Shown: piece after piece, positions 24,277 through 32,706 of the stretch
Layout of the letters: each line of letters begins with the position of its first letter
How positions within the stretch are numbered: position 1 is the first letter of the stretch
Assembly (NCBI GenBank): GCA_028282685.1
Contig: JANQHK010000022.1
Coordinates: 1-33,362, forward strand
DNA length: 33,362 nt
Reading direction: 5' to 3'
DNA from: Phycisphaeraceae bacterium
GTDB taxonomy: Bacteria > Planctomycetota > Phycisphaerae > Phycisphaerales > Zrk34
The notes under the pieces: generated by a model
Database searches by the model: none
What the model was told of the DNA's origin: nothing
The model's input: the letters and a program-made list of their open reading frames with translations, nothing else
Made by a program: the position numbers and the translations under genes

Positions 24277-27200
24277 ACCGCTGGACGATCATACGGCGCA
24301 GCGTCTGGTACTACCGGCGGACGCATCTGGGGGTGATCGCCGGGGCCGCGCTCGCCGCCGCCGTACTCACCGGCGCACTGATTGTCGGGGACTGCCTGCG
24401 CCACACACTACACTGGATGGCCACCGCCCGGTTGGGGGATGTGCAGCAAGCTCTGGTTACCGAACATCCCACACTCGATACCAACCTGCTAAACAACTTT
24501 GTGCGCACCACCAACATGCCTGCCGCGGGTGTGCTGCAATACCGCGGTGTCGCCCGTAAACAAGGAGCATCGCAGCAGGACTTCGGTGTCCAGGTGAATG
24601 GGGTGGATGCGGATTTCTGGCGCGTCGGCGGGGTGGACGACCAACTGGCGGGCATGGAGGATGGTGTCGCCATCAATACGCACCTGGCGCGCAAGCTCGA
24701 TCTGGCCGTGGGCGATGTGTTGATCCTGCGGCTGCCCAAGGCCTCGGCGCTATCGATGGACATGCCCATCGGGTCCGTTGCTGATGACAGCACGGTGTTC
24801 AATGCGCCGGTGCGGCGCATAATCGGCGACCGCAACTTCGGGCGTTTTTCGTTGTTTGCCAGCCAGGTTTCCGCATCCAATGTGTTCCTGCCCCGAAGGG
24901 AACTGCTCGAATATACCGATGCCCGATGGATCGCTTCCCAGCCCAAACCGTCCGGGGCCGAGCCGTTCAATCTGATGCTGGTTGGCCGAAATCCCCACCG
25001 TCGACTCACCGCGCAGCAAGCCCAGGAAAAACTGGCCTACCCGTTGGTCATGCCCAGGCATCTGGGTTATCACCAGGAATCGTTTGCGGACGGGACCGGT
25101 TGGCGGTTGTCGACCGAGCGCGTGTTTTTCGATGCGCCGATGGTGGAGCTTTTGCATGACCGTGTTCCGCCGCACGATGTTGTCTTCAGTTACCTGGCCA
25201 ACGAAATGCGCATCGGCGACCGCGCAGCGCCTTACTCGATGGCCTGCGGATACGGGCGCTCCGATCGCCCGATCTTCCCGGCAGTCAACGATGAACTGGG
25301 ATCCGATGAGATCGTACTCAATCGCTGGTTGGCCGACGATCTGCGGGCAAAGATCGGCGACAAGCTGACGATGACTTACTACGTCGTTGGCGCCGGTCGA
25401 AAACTCACCGAGCAATCGCACACGTTTTCCGTCGTTGGCTTCCTGCCGATGTCCGGCATCGGCGCCGACAAAACACTCATGCCCTCTTTCCCCGGCATCA
25501 CCGACAGCGATGACATCAACGACTGGAACCCCGGCTTCGCCATCGACCTGTCGAAAATCCGTGAGAAAGATGAAAAGTACTGGGACGATTACCGCGGCGC
25601 GCCCAAGGCCTTCGTTAACCTGAAAACCGCGCAGAAACTCTGGGGCAACCGCTGGGGCAACGTCACCCAGGTGCGTTTTGCACGGCAGGACAGCCAGGCG
25701 ATCGTCCGGGCATTGCACGAGGATTTGAAGCCGGGCCGGTTCGGCATGACCTTCCGCCCCGTGCATGACCAGGCCCTGCGCGCTGCGTCGCAGGGACAGG
25801 ATTTCACCGGCCTGTTTCTCGGACTGAGCATGTTTCTGATCGCCGCGGCGATCCTGCTCACCGGCCTGCTCTTCGTGTTTGGTATCGAACAGCGCGCCGG
25901 ACAGATCGGCACCATGCTGGCGCTCGGCTTCACGCCCCGCCGCATTGCTGCAATGCTGATCGGTGAGAGTTTTCTGCTTGCGCTGGTCGGCACGGTCATT
26001 GGCGTCGGTCTCGCTGTCGGTTATGCATGGGGTGTACTGGCCCTGCTCGGTGGGGTCTGGCGCGGCGCTGTGAGCACGGCGGACCTGATGCTGATCGTTC
26101 GGCCGAGCACGTTGCTGAGCGGCGCAGTCAGTTCCGTATTGGTTTCTCTGCTCGCCATGGCCTGGACCTTGCGCAGGCAACTGCGTCGCACGCCTCGCCA
26201 GTTGCTGGGGGGCTTGTCGCGGTTTGCTGTCCTTTCCACTCGGAAATGGAAATCGTGGATCGGGGCCGGTGCAAGCATCCTGCTTGCGATCACATTCATG
26301 CTGTTGAAAGCTGACGCACCAACACAGGAACAACTCATCTTTGCCTTTTTTTCCGGTGTGTTGGTGCTTTGGGCCGCGATCTTGGTGACCTCGGCGTTAT
26401 TTGATCAATGGTCGGGCAAGTCCGCAGCCGTGGTCATGGACCTGCGCGCGCTGGGCCGACGCAACTGCGTGCGGCGTAAGGGGAGAAGCATGGCAGTGGT
26501 CGCGTTGCTGGGTTGCGGGCTGTTCATGGTCATTGCCGTTACCGCCAACACCAAGACCCCTCCGACCAATCCGGACCAGCGTTCCTCCCCGACAGGCGGC
26601 TTCGAGCTCTACGCCGAGTCGGCCCTGCCGATCTATCACGATCTGAACGCGGACGATGGACGCAAAGAATTCGCCCTGGATGCCCAGGTCATGCGGGAGG
26701 TGAACATCATTCCGCTGCGCGTGCGCGCCGGTGACGATGCCAGTTGTCTTAATCTCAACCGCCCCCAGCAGCCGCGTCTCGTTGGTGTCCCGGCCCAGAC
26801 CCTGGCCATACTGCAACCCTTCACCCTTTCCGCGCCCCGGATGAATCTGCCCCAGGATCAGTGGTGGGATCATCGACTGACCAAATCCATCGATGGTTCG
26901 GTGCCCGCCTTCGTCGACGCCGGCACGGCTCAATGGATCCTCAAAAAGAAAATCGGCGATACGATTGATTACACCGACGAGCGCGGCCGAACGTTCCAGG
27001 TCAAGCTCGTCGGCTTTCTCAATGACACGATTCTTCAGGGATCGCTGATGATTTCCGAGCGACATTTCATCGAGCGTTATCCGGATCTCGGCGGATACCG
27101 CGCGTTTTTGATCGATGCCCCCGCAGCACGCACCGAACAAGTCCGGGCCCACCTTGCCGAGCGACTTTCAGACGTCGGCTTCGATATCACCGCCACGCCT

Positions 27201-27614
27201 CAGCGCCTGGCTGAGTTCAACGCCGTGCAGAATACTTACTTGGCCATCTTCGCGGCGCTGGGCGGCCTGGGCATGGCCCTGGGCAGCATCGGGCTGGGTA
27301 TCGTGGCCGCACGCAACATCCTCGAACGCCGCGGGGAGCTGGCGCTGATGCGCGCTGTGGGATTTGAATCGTCCGCCGTGCGTCGCATGCTCAACGCCGA
27401 GCACGATCTGCTGCTGGCGCTGGGCGTGGGCGCGGGCATGATTGCCGCCGCTGTTGCCATTGCCCCGACACTGCTTTCTCCCGACGCTCCGACGCCCTAT
27501 GCTGTGATGTTCGCCATCCTTGGGATCGTGCTCTGCAGCGGCGCGCTGTGGGTGCGGCTCGCCGGGCGGTGGGCGTTGAAAGGATCGCTGTTGAACGCAT
27601 TACGACAGGAGTAA
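24273..27614 (+). CDS. Large FtsX-type ABC permease (1113 aa)
   Basis: One N-terminal helix (about 16-38) is followed by a periplasmic domain of about 470 residues. A first FtsX core of three helices is near 515-640, containing RAGQIGTMLALGFTPRRIAAMLIGESFLL. Three further helices follow, then a second periplasmic stretch, and a second FtsX core at about 985-1105 with ERRGELALMRAVGFESSAVRRML. This tandem layout of two FtsX cores is seen in large LolC/MacB-like permeases. At 1113 residues it is much longer than MacB (about 650) or LolC (about 400), because both extracytoplasmic domains are large. It partners the ATPase upstream and a possible lipoprotein downstream. Transport substrate unknown. 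Confidence 0.88.
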   Translation: MNRWTIIRRSVWYYRRTHLGVIAGAALAAAVLTGALIVGDCLRHTLHWMATARLGDVQQALVTEHPTLDTNLLNNFVRTTNMPAAGVLQYRGVARKQGASQQDFGVQVNGVDADFWRVGGVDDQLAGMEDGVAINTHLARKLDLAVGDVLILRLPKASALSMDMPIGSVADDSTVFNAPVRRIIGDRNFGRFSLFASQVSASNVFLPRRELLEYTDARWIASQPKPSGAEPFNLMLVGRNPHRRLTAQQAQEKLAYPLVMPRHLGYHQESFADGTGWRLSTERVFFDAPMVELLHDRVPPHDVVFSYLANEMRIGDRAAPYSMACGYGRSDRPIFPAVNDELGSDEIVLNRWLADDLRAKIGDKLTMTYYVVGAGRKLTEQSHTFSVVGFLPMSGIGADKTLMPSFPGITDSDDINDWNPGFAIDLSKIREKDEKYWDDYRGAPKAFVNLKTAQKLWGNRWGNVTQVRFARQDSQAIVRALHEDLKPGRFGMTFRPVHDQALRAASQGQDFTGLFLGLSMFLIAAAILLTGLLFVFGIEQRAGQIGTMLALGFTPRRIAAMLIGESFLLALVGTVIGVGLAVGYAWGVLALLGGVWRGAVSTADLMLIVRPSTLLSGAVSSVLVSLLAMAWTLRRQLRRTPRQLLGGLSRFAVLSTRKWKSWIGAGASILLAITFMLLKADAPTQEQLIFAFFSGVLVLWAAILVTSALFDQWSGKSAAVVMDLRALGRRNCVRRKGRSMAVVALLGCGLFMVIAVTANTKTPPTNPDQRSSPTGGFELYAESALPIYHDLNADDGRKEFALDAQVMREVNIIPLRVRAGDDASCLNLNRPQQPRLVGVPAQTLAILQPFTLSAPRMNLPQDQWWDHRLTKSIDGSVPAFVDAGTAQWILKKKIGDTIDYTDERGRTFQVKLVGFLNDTILQGSLMISERHFIERYPDLGGYRAFLIDAPAARTEQVRAHLAERLSDVGFDITATPQRLAEFNAVQNTYLAIFAALGGLGMALGSIGLGIVAARNILERRGELALMRAVGFESSAVRRMLNAEHDLLLALGVGAGMIAAAVAIAPTLLSPDAPTPYAVMFAILGIVLCSGALWVRLAGRWALKGSLLNALRQE

Positions 27615-27622
27615 CCCACACC

Positions 27623-28342
27623 ATGCTTCGTCTGTACGGTCTCGTTGGAATCGTTGTGATGATTGTCGGGCCGCTCGGCTGCGATGATTGTCAGCAGTGC
27701 GCTGCGCCCCCGGAAGACCAGCCCGTTCAATCTTCTGCTGAGAAGACCGAACCGCCCAAGGTGCTTTACGAACAGGATTTTGAATCGGTGAAAGTCGGCG
27801 AAGTACCCGAAGATATGATTGTGCTCGACGGGGAATTTACCGTGCGGGAGTTTGAAGGTAACAAGGTGTTGGAATTGCCGGGTCAGCCGCTCGATGCCTT
27901 TGCCGTATTGTTCGGCCCGTATGCGTTGGATAACGTCGAGTTGACCGCGCGGGTATACACCGAGCACAATCGCCGTCGCTATCCGCGATTCGGCATCGGA
28001 CTGGGCGCAGCGGGCGGCGTGAAGCTGCGCATCGATGCCGCGGCCGACCTCCTCACCCTCTACGACGATGACCTGCCCCTGACCAGCGTCGCTTACACCT
28101 GGCCCGCCGGCCAATGGCTCCGCCTGAAGATGCGCCTCACGCGCCTCGACGACAACAAGTGGCTCTACCGGGGCAAGGCCTGGCCTGCCGCTGAGACCGA
28201 GCCGACCGACTGGATGATCCACCACGAAACCGACGTCGAGCCGATCGAAGGCGAGGCCTCGGTCTGGGGCACCCCTTACGCCGACCGACCGATCCGTTTC
28301 GACGATCTGCGATTTGTCGAACTGCCCTCAAATAGCGAATAG
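27623..28342 (+). CDS. Putative lipoprotein with jelly-roll domain (239 aa)
   Basis: Start ATG 27623 has AGGAG about 12 bases upstream and follows the permease by 8 bases. A hydrophobic N-terminus ends PLGC (C20), an acceptable but not canonical lipobox, and a charged low-complexity linker follows (CDDCQQCAAPPEDQP). The rest (about 50-235) is a beta-rich domain starting LYEQDFESVKVG and ending IRFDDLRFVEL, like a LamG/DUF1080-type jelly roll. It shares a pattern with the C-terminus of the 796-residue propeller protein: WLRLKMRLTRLDDN..YRGKAWP against WYRLKTRVDVNADGS..RGKVWP. It may be the periplasmic partner of the ABC system. No catalytic residues were recognised. Confidence 0.72.
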   Translation: MLRLYGLVGIVVMIVGPLGCDDCQQCAAPPEDQPVQSSAEKTEPPKVLYEQDFESVKVGEVPEDMIVLDGEFTVREFEGNKVLELPGQPLDAFAVLFGPYALDNVELTARVYTEHNRRRYPRFGIGLGAAGGVKLRIDAAADLLTLYDDDLPLTSVAYTWPAGQWLRLKMRLTRLDDNKWLYRGKAWPAAETEPTDWMIHHETDVEPIEGEASVWGTPYADRPIRFDDLRFVELPSNSE

Positions 28343-28385
28343 CCGGAACACCGCGTCGCGCTGGCCGATACGATTGGCTAGCCGT

Positions 28386-28391
28386 TACAAT
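28386..28391 (+). promoter_or_regulatory. Candidate -10 (TACAAT) for tRNA-Thr
   Basis: TACAAT ends 9 bases before the mature tRNA 5' end, so a start 6-8 bases downstream gives a leader of 1-3 bases, the usual tRNA promoter geometry. The upstream -35 is weak. Confidence 0.45.
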
Positions 28392-28400
28392 AGCGTGGTC

Positions 28401-28474
28401 GCCACCGTAGCTCAGCTGGTCAGAGCAGCGGTTTTGTAAACCGCAGGTCGTCGGTTCGAATCCGACCGGTGGCT
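28401..28474 (+). tRNA. tRNA-Thr (anticodon UGU)
   Basis: A complete cloverleaf can be drawn. The acceptor stem is GCCACCG (28401-28407) with CGGTGGC (28467-28473) and discriminator T28474. The D arm contains AGCTCAGCTGGTCAGAGC. The anticodon stem GCGGT/ACCGC holds the loop TTTGTAA, giving anticodon TGT for ACA codons. The T arm is GTCGG-TTCGAAT-CCGAC (28450-28466). The 3' CCA is not encoded. A TTTTT run follows at 28474-28478. It separates the long plus-strand operon from convergent minus-strand genes. Confidence 0.97.
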
Positions 28475-28505
28475 TTTTCATTTCCGGTAGGTGTGGCTGG
28501 GGGTT

Positions 28506-30359
28506 TTACGAAGCGGAGACGGTCAGGGGCGTTACCACGGGGTGATGAGCGGCGGTAGGTTCGCGCGCGGGGATGGGATCGTGACCGGCGCGGCCGCCAT
28601 CGACACTGCGCATCGGGATTGCGCTGGTGGGTGTTTCGCTCAGGCGTTCAACTTTTCCGAATCGCAATCGCACGGCCCAATGCAACGTGCGGCGGATCGT
28701 CTGCGTCAGACCCGCCATGCCGATGATCTGCATTCCCGCCGGCTTGAGCGCCAGCTTGCTCTTGCGGCGCACCAGTGCCGCGATGAATCCGATCGGATTG
28801 TAGAAATACGCGTAACCGGCGATCAACGTGAGTTGCTTGCGCCACGGCTTGGCATGTTTCGAGGCGACCACGTAGTTCCCATCGTACATGTGCGGTGCGA
28901 CGCGCCGGTTGCCGACTTGCTTGTAGACCTGGCCCGATTCAAATGTCTGCTCGTAGAGTTTCGATCCCGCCGAGGGCGTGACCATCAACACCTGCAAGGA
29001 AACCGCTCCCGCCCGGCGCAACAGACGGATCTGGTTCAGCAGGCCGTAATGGCTGGTGCGCGTGACCAGCGGTTGTGTGTCGTGGTGCATCATCATCGGC
29101 ATGGGACAGATGCCCGCATCGCACAACCGCTCAAACGCTTCCTGCGTCTTGTCGACGCTCTGACCTTTCTTGACCAGCGTGCCCGTCATGTCTTCCACGC
29201 CCAGCCACAGCGCCCGACACCCGGCCTCGCGGATCAGCGGCAGGTGATCCTTCAGTTTCAGCGTGTCGTGCACGGTGACCTCGGTGTACCAGCGCGCCTT
29301 CTTGCGCAGCGGTGTGCCATTGATCTGAGTGTTGGCCAGGGTGTTGACGATTTCCAACGTGCGATCGTGATCGTTGAAGAAGTTGTCATCGGCCCCAAAG
29401 AAATAGCGCAGGCCGTAGGATTGGTTGAGTCGGCCCATCTCCTCGGCGATGCGCTGCGGGCTTTTCAATCGATGTTGACGCTGGTTGTAACCGGGGATCG
29501 GGCAGTATTGACAGGCGAACTTGCAGCCGAACGTCATGACGATCGAACTGATCGGGCTGAGCTTGCGGATGCGGTCTGTGGGGACAGGTTGGGAGCCGAG
29601 TGTGGGGCGGCGGCTGGGCGGTTCGAGCATGGCGTAACCGGGCACGGGATCGGGCAACTCATCCAGATCGCCGACCAGTTGCTGGATGCCGGTGTCGACC
29701 AGTTCCTCAGCCACGCCCTCGCGGCTTCCGCGCGCGTACATCAGGCCGGGGATGGCATCGAGCGCCCCGCGATCGCGCGCCCGGAAAAACGCCGCCCGCA
29801 TCGATTCGCCCTCGGCCCGCTCGTTCAGGATCGCTTCGAGCAGACTGAGCGTGACGTACTCTTCGCCGGTCACAGCCACATCGGCGCCGGCCGGTTGACC
29901 GGAATCGGTATTGAAGACCGTCCACGGTTCGTAGACGCAGTTCGGTCCCCCGGCGATCACGAGCGGCCGGTGCGCTGCGTCGATGCGCTGGGCATCGCGC
30001 ATCAACTTCATGCTCTGCTCGTAGTGCAGACCCATACTGGAGACCATGAACAGATCGGGCACGCGGCCGTCGAGTTGCATCAGCGACGGACGGAAACGCT
30101 TGTTCCACTGCTGTAGGACGATGCGCGTCTTGCCGAAGCCGCAGTCGGCCAGAGCCGATCCGATCGCGCGGACTCCCGCGGGGATCATGCGCGTATCGGC
30201 GAAGATGAACGGCAGCATACGCGTGCGATGGTCGAACGCGCAGGCGATGACGGTCGCCAGGTCGTGTCGATCGGCGATACGTCGCAGGCGACCGCGCAAG
30301 TCAATCAGCGCACCGGGTTTGAGCAGTTCATTACCGCGGGCTCGGCGGGGCAGTTCCAT
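28506..30359 (-). CDS. B12-binding-like radical SAM protein (617 aa)
   Basis: The N-terminal 180 residues look like a cobalamin-binding Rossmann domain: VRAIGSALADCGFGKTRIVL, then PDLFMVSSMGL, PLVIAGGPNCVYEPW and a GEEYVTLSLLEA segment. The DxHxxG cobalamin-ligand motif was not found, so B12 may be bound base-on or not at all. The radical SAM core has C279-x3-C283-x2-C286 in TFGCKFACQYCPIPGY, and GADDNFF matches the typical F-x-D-D-x-F strand. The C-terminal 150 residues contain FYNPIGFIAALVRR, as in many planctomycete lipid or small-molecule radical SAM enzymes. The reaction is unknown. It faces the plus-strand cluster across the tRNA, so membership of the same pathway is only possible. Confidence 0.83.
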   Translation of the reverse strand: MELPRRARGNELLKPGALIDLRGRLRRIADRHDLATVIACAFDHRTRMLPFIFADTRMIPAGVRAIGSALADCGFGKTRIVLQQWNKRFRPSLMQLDGRVPDLFMVSSMGLHYEQSMKLMRDAQRIDAAHRPLVIAGGPNCVYEPWTVFNTDSGQPAGADVAVTGEEYVTLSLLEAILNERAEGESMRAAFFRARDRGALDAIPGLMYARGSREGVAEELVDTGIQQLVGDLDELPDPVPGYAMLEPPSRRPTLGSQPVPTDRIRKLSPISSIVMTFGCKFACQYCPIPGYNQRQHRLKSPQRIAEEMGRLNQSYGLRYFFGADDNFFNDHDRTLEIVNTLANTQINGTPLRKKARWYTEVTVHDTLKLKDHLPLIREAGCRALWLGVEDMTGTLVKKGQSVDKTQEAFERLCDAGICPMPMMMHHDTQPLVTRTSHYGLLNQIRLLRRAGAVSLQVLMVTPSAGSKLYEQTFESGQVYKQVGNRRVAPHMYDGNYVVASKHAKPWRKQLTLIAGYAYFYNPIGFIAALVRRKSKLALKPAGMQIIGMAGLTQTIRRTLHWAVRLRFGKVERLSETPTSAIPMRSVDGGRAGHDPIPAREPTAAHHPVVTPLTVSAS

Positions 30360-30554
30360 GAGATGAGGATACCCGTCTCGACGTGGACCAACAAGAAGAA
30401 TTACCTATCGGATGGTCCGGATTCATTCGCCACCGAGGTCGCAGAGGACTGCGGAGGGGGATAGCGAAATCGAAGATGAAATATTTTTCTCTGTGTAGTT
30501 TCCGCAATCGATTAGAATCTGTTCTCGACAAAGTGTAGTGAGCCGATTCATCCA
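30360..30554. other. Gap between two minus-strand genes
   Basis: 195 bases without a gene. The stretch 30427-30465 (CACCGAGG..CGCAGAGGACTGCGGAGGG) and TTTTTCTCTGTG near 30484 look like arms of a decayed interspersed palindrome. On the minus strand TATCCT (plus 30366-30371) sits 6 bases from the radical SAM start codon, with TTGTTG 17 bases further upstream. This is a weak promoter candidate that would make that mRNA leaderless. Confidence 0.3.
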
Positions 30555-32072
30555 TTAACCAACATCTTCCCATCCCAGCGAACGTTCCACGGCTTTGGCC
30601 CATCCGATGCACAGCCGTTTGCGCGTGGCATCTTCCATCGCGGGCCGCCAGGTGTGATCGGGCGGATTGAGCGCGGCCAATTCATCCGTGCTCGACCAGA
30701 ATCCGACGGCCAGTCCGGCGGCGTATGCGGCGCCCAGCGCGGTGGTTTCGGTGATGCGGGGACGCACCACGGGCAGATCGAGCACGTCGGCCTGAAACTG
30801 CATGAGCAGGGCGTTGGCGGTCATACCGCCGTCCACGCGCAGCTGCGGCGGGGATTGGCCGCAATCGGCGCGCATGGCCAACACCACATCGCGCGTCTGA
30901 TAGGCGGTGGCTTCGAGGGCGGCGCGCGCGATGTGCGCTTTGTTGGCGTATCGCGTCAGCCCCGCAATCACGCCCCGCGCATCGGCGCGCCAGTGTGGAG
31001 CGAACAGGCCGCTGAACGCCGGGACGATGTACACGCCGCCGTTGTCATGCACGGTGCCGGCCAGGGCTTCAACTTCCGCGGACGAACCGATCAGACCCAG
31101 GTTGTCGCGCAGCCATTGAACCAGCGCGCCAGTGATGGCAATCGAACCTTCCAGCGCATAGGCGGGCGGTCGATCGGCGAATTGATAAGCGACGGTACTG
31201 AGCAGACCGGCGCGCGACTGCACGGGCGTTTCGCCGGTGTGTTGGAGGAGGAAGCAGCCGGTGCCGTAGGTGTTTTTGATTTGTCCGGGCTCGAAGCAGG
31301 CCTGCCCGACCAGGGCGGCTTGTTGATCGCCGAGAATACCGGTGATGGGAAGTTCGGCTTCAAAAGGTCCGTTCGGCGTGGTCGTTCCGTACGACGCCGG
31401 CTCACTGGACGGATGGATTGCTGGCAGGGCGTCGCGCGGCACGCCGATCGTGCCGCACAGATCATGGTCCCATTGCAGCGTGTGCAGGTTCATCAGCATG
31501 GTGCGACAGGCGTTGGTGGGATCGGTCACATGGACGCCGCGTTGCGCGCCGCCGGTCAGTTTGTAGACCAGCCAGGCGTCGATGGTGCCGAGCATGAGAT
31601 GACCGCGCTCGGCCGCGTCGAAAACGGCGCGGTGGTTTTCAATCAGCCAGCGCATCTTCGGGCCGGAAAAGTAGGTCGCAATGGGCAGGCCGGTCTGCTC
31701 TCGAAAACGGTTCGGTCCTGCTTCGGCCGCCAGCGCATCGCAGAGCGATTGCGTGCGCGTGTCCTGCCAGACGATGGCGTGATGCAGGGGCTTGCCGGTG
31801 CGGCGGTCCCAGGCGACGACCGTCTCGCGCTGGTTGGTGATGCCGACCGCAACGATCTCCCCGGGCCTGACGGACGATTCGACGATCGCCTGCTCGATCA
31901 CGCGGCAGGTCGCCAGGTGGATTTCCTCGGCATCGTGTTCGACCCACCCCGGCCGGGGATAAATCTGCTGATGCTCGCGTTGTGCGGCGGCGGCGATATG
32001 CGCCCGCTCATCCAGCAACAGGCAGCGCGTGCTGGTGGTGCCTTGGTCGATCGCGGCGATGTAACGCGGCAT
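30555..32072 (-). CDS. glpK: Glycerol kinase
   Basis: 505 residues, the normal length for GlpK (about 500). [14 protein letters not shown] (8-21) is the FGGY phosphate-binding start. Other family signatures are [39 protein letters not shown] and [17 protein letters not shown]. It phosphorylates glycerol to glycerol-3-phosphate with ATP in the cytoplasm. No glycerol facilitator or glpD is nearby, so it stands alone. The start codon is only 6 bases from a perfect TATAAT, suggesting a leaderless transcript. No Shine-Dalgarno sequence is present upstream (CCCTCC). Confidence 0.97.
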   Translation of the reverse strand: MPRYIAAIDQGTTSTRCLLLDERAHIAAAAQREHQQIYPRPGWVEHDAEEIHLATCRVIEQAIVESSVRPGEIVAVGITNQRETVVAWDRRTGKPLHHAIVWQDTRTQSLCDALAAEAGPNRFREQTGLPIATYFSGPKMRWLIENHRAVFDAAERGHLMLGTIDAWLVYKLTGGAQRGVHVTDPTNACRTMLMNLHTLQWDHDLCGTIGVPRDALPAIHPSSEPASYGTTTPNGPFEAELPITGILGDQQAALVGQACFEPGQIKNTYGTGCFLLQHTGETPVQSRAGLLSTVAYQFADRPPAYALEGSIAITGALVQWLRDNLGLIGSSAEVEALAGTVHDNGGVYIVPAFSGLFAPHWRADARGVIAGLTRYANKAHIARAALEATAYQTRDVVLAMRADCGQSPPQLRVDGGMTANALLMQFQADVLDLPVVRPRITETTALGAAYAAGLAVGFWSSTDELAALNPPDHTWRPAMEDATRKRLCIGWAKAVERSLGWEDVG

Positions 32073-32078
32073 GGAGGG

Positions 32079-32105
32079 ATTATATCATCCGAAGGGACGG
32101 TTCAA
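32079..32105 (-). promoter_or_regulatory. glpK promoter, extended -10 TGATATAAT
   Basis: On the minus strand the extended -10 TGATATAAT (TATAAT at plus positions 32079-32084) is perfect. TTGAAC (32100-32105) lies 15 bases upstream as a short-spaced -35. Exactly 6 bases (CCCTCC) separate TATAAT from the ATG at 32072, so the expected start, 7 bases after the hexamer, is the A of ATG. Confidence 0.7.
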
Positions 32106-32205
32106 GAACCAATTTTCGATGGCAAAGTAAGGTGCAAGGTGCAATCATCAAGTCATCCAACACATCGCTCCGGGACTCGATCGTTGGTTCTTCATTTGCC
32201 ACTGA

Positions 32206-32547
32206 TTATTGATCCTTGGCTTGTTTACTGCGACGTCGCCGGCGATCTTTCTGTTTCTTTCTTTTCGCCGCCTGTGCTTCGGCTTTGGGATTTCCGCCTT
32301 CGATCCGGTCGCAGAGCAGGCGACGGGCAAGGAAGCGGTTGGTCGACTGGCTGCGCTCGCGCGCGGCGCGGACCACGGCGCCGGTCGGCTTGTGCGTCAG
32401 GACGACGCAGATGCTGGTCTTGTTGATTTTCTGTCCGCCCGGCCCGTCGCCCCGGACAAATTGTTCGTCGAGATCGGATTCGGCAATGCCCAGGCGCTGC
32501 ATGCGCTCGAGCAGTTGCTTCTCCTTGGCGGCTGAGACATTGAACAT
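32206..32547 (-). CDS. Small GGQ release-factor-like ribosome rescue protein
   Basis: 113 residues. The peptidyl-hydrolysis motif GDGPGGQKINK (33-43, GGQ at 37-39) and VRAARERSQSTNRFLARRLL belong to domain 3 of class I release factors. The stop-codon-reading domain is missing, and a strongly basic tail follows (KAEAQAAKRKKQKDRRRRRSK). This is the layout of ArfB/YaeJ-type and C12orf65-like factors, which hydrolyse peptidyl-tRNA on stalled ribosomes by threading the tail into the empty mRNA channel. The start ATG at 32547 has no clear ribosome binding site. It lies between greA and glpK on the same strand. The true ortholog group was not determined. Confidence 0.86.
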   Translation of the reverse strand: MFNVSAAKEKQLLERMQRLGIAESDLDEQFVRGDGPGGQKINKTSICVVLTHKPTGAVVRAARERSQSTNRFLARRLLCDRIEGGNPKAEAQAAKRKKQKDRRRRRSKQAKDQ

Positions 32548-32554
32548 AGCTGGG

Positions 32555-32693
32555 AAGGCACGAAGGCAGGAAGAAACACCAACCGTTCTATTTTTTGACA
32601 GGATGAACTGGATCGACCGGATTGATTCGTATGCGTTTCCTGAATTGACCCATTTAATCCTGTTTATCCTGTCAAAATTTTCCTTCGTGCCTT
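32555..32693. repeat. Nested imperfect palindrome in the greA downstream gap
   Basis: Two pairs of inverted arms are nested. AAGGCACGAAGG (32555-32566) pairs with CCTTCGTGCCTT (32682-32693). Inside it, TTTTGACAGGAT (32593-32604) pairs with ATCCTGTCAAAA (32666-32677). From memory, repeats containing GACAGGAT...ATCCTGTC are common interspersed elements in planctomycete and related genomes. It fills the gap between greA and the release-factor-like gene (both minus) and may act as a terminator hairpin. Confidence 0.85.
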
Positions 32694-32706
32694 TGTGGTT
32701 TTTCTG

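Noticed and set aside
24750-26333. 527-residue minus-strand frame
   Set aside because: Antisense to the permease; low-complexity Gln/Arg composition and no domain.
28491-32426. Two plus-strand frames of 541 and 590 residues (28491-30116 and 30654-32426)
   Set aside because: They mirror the radical SAM and glycerol kinase genes on the minus strand, both of which have clear motifs.
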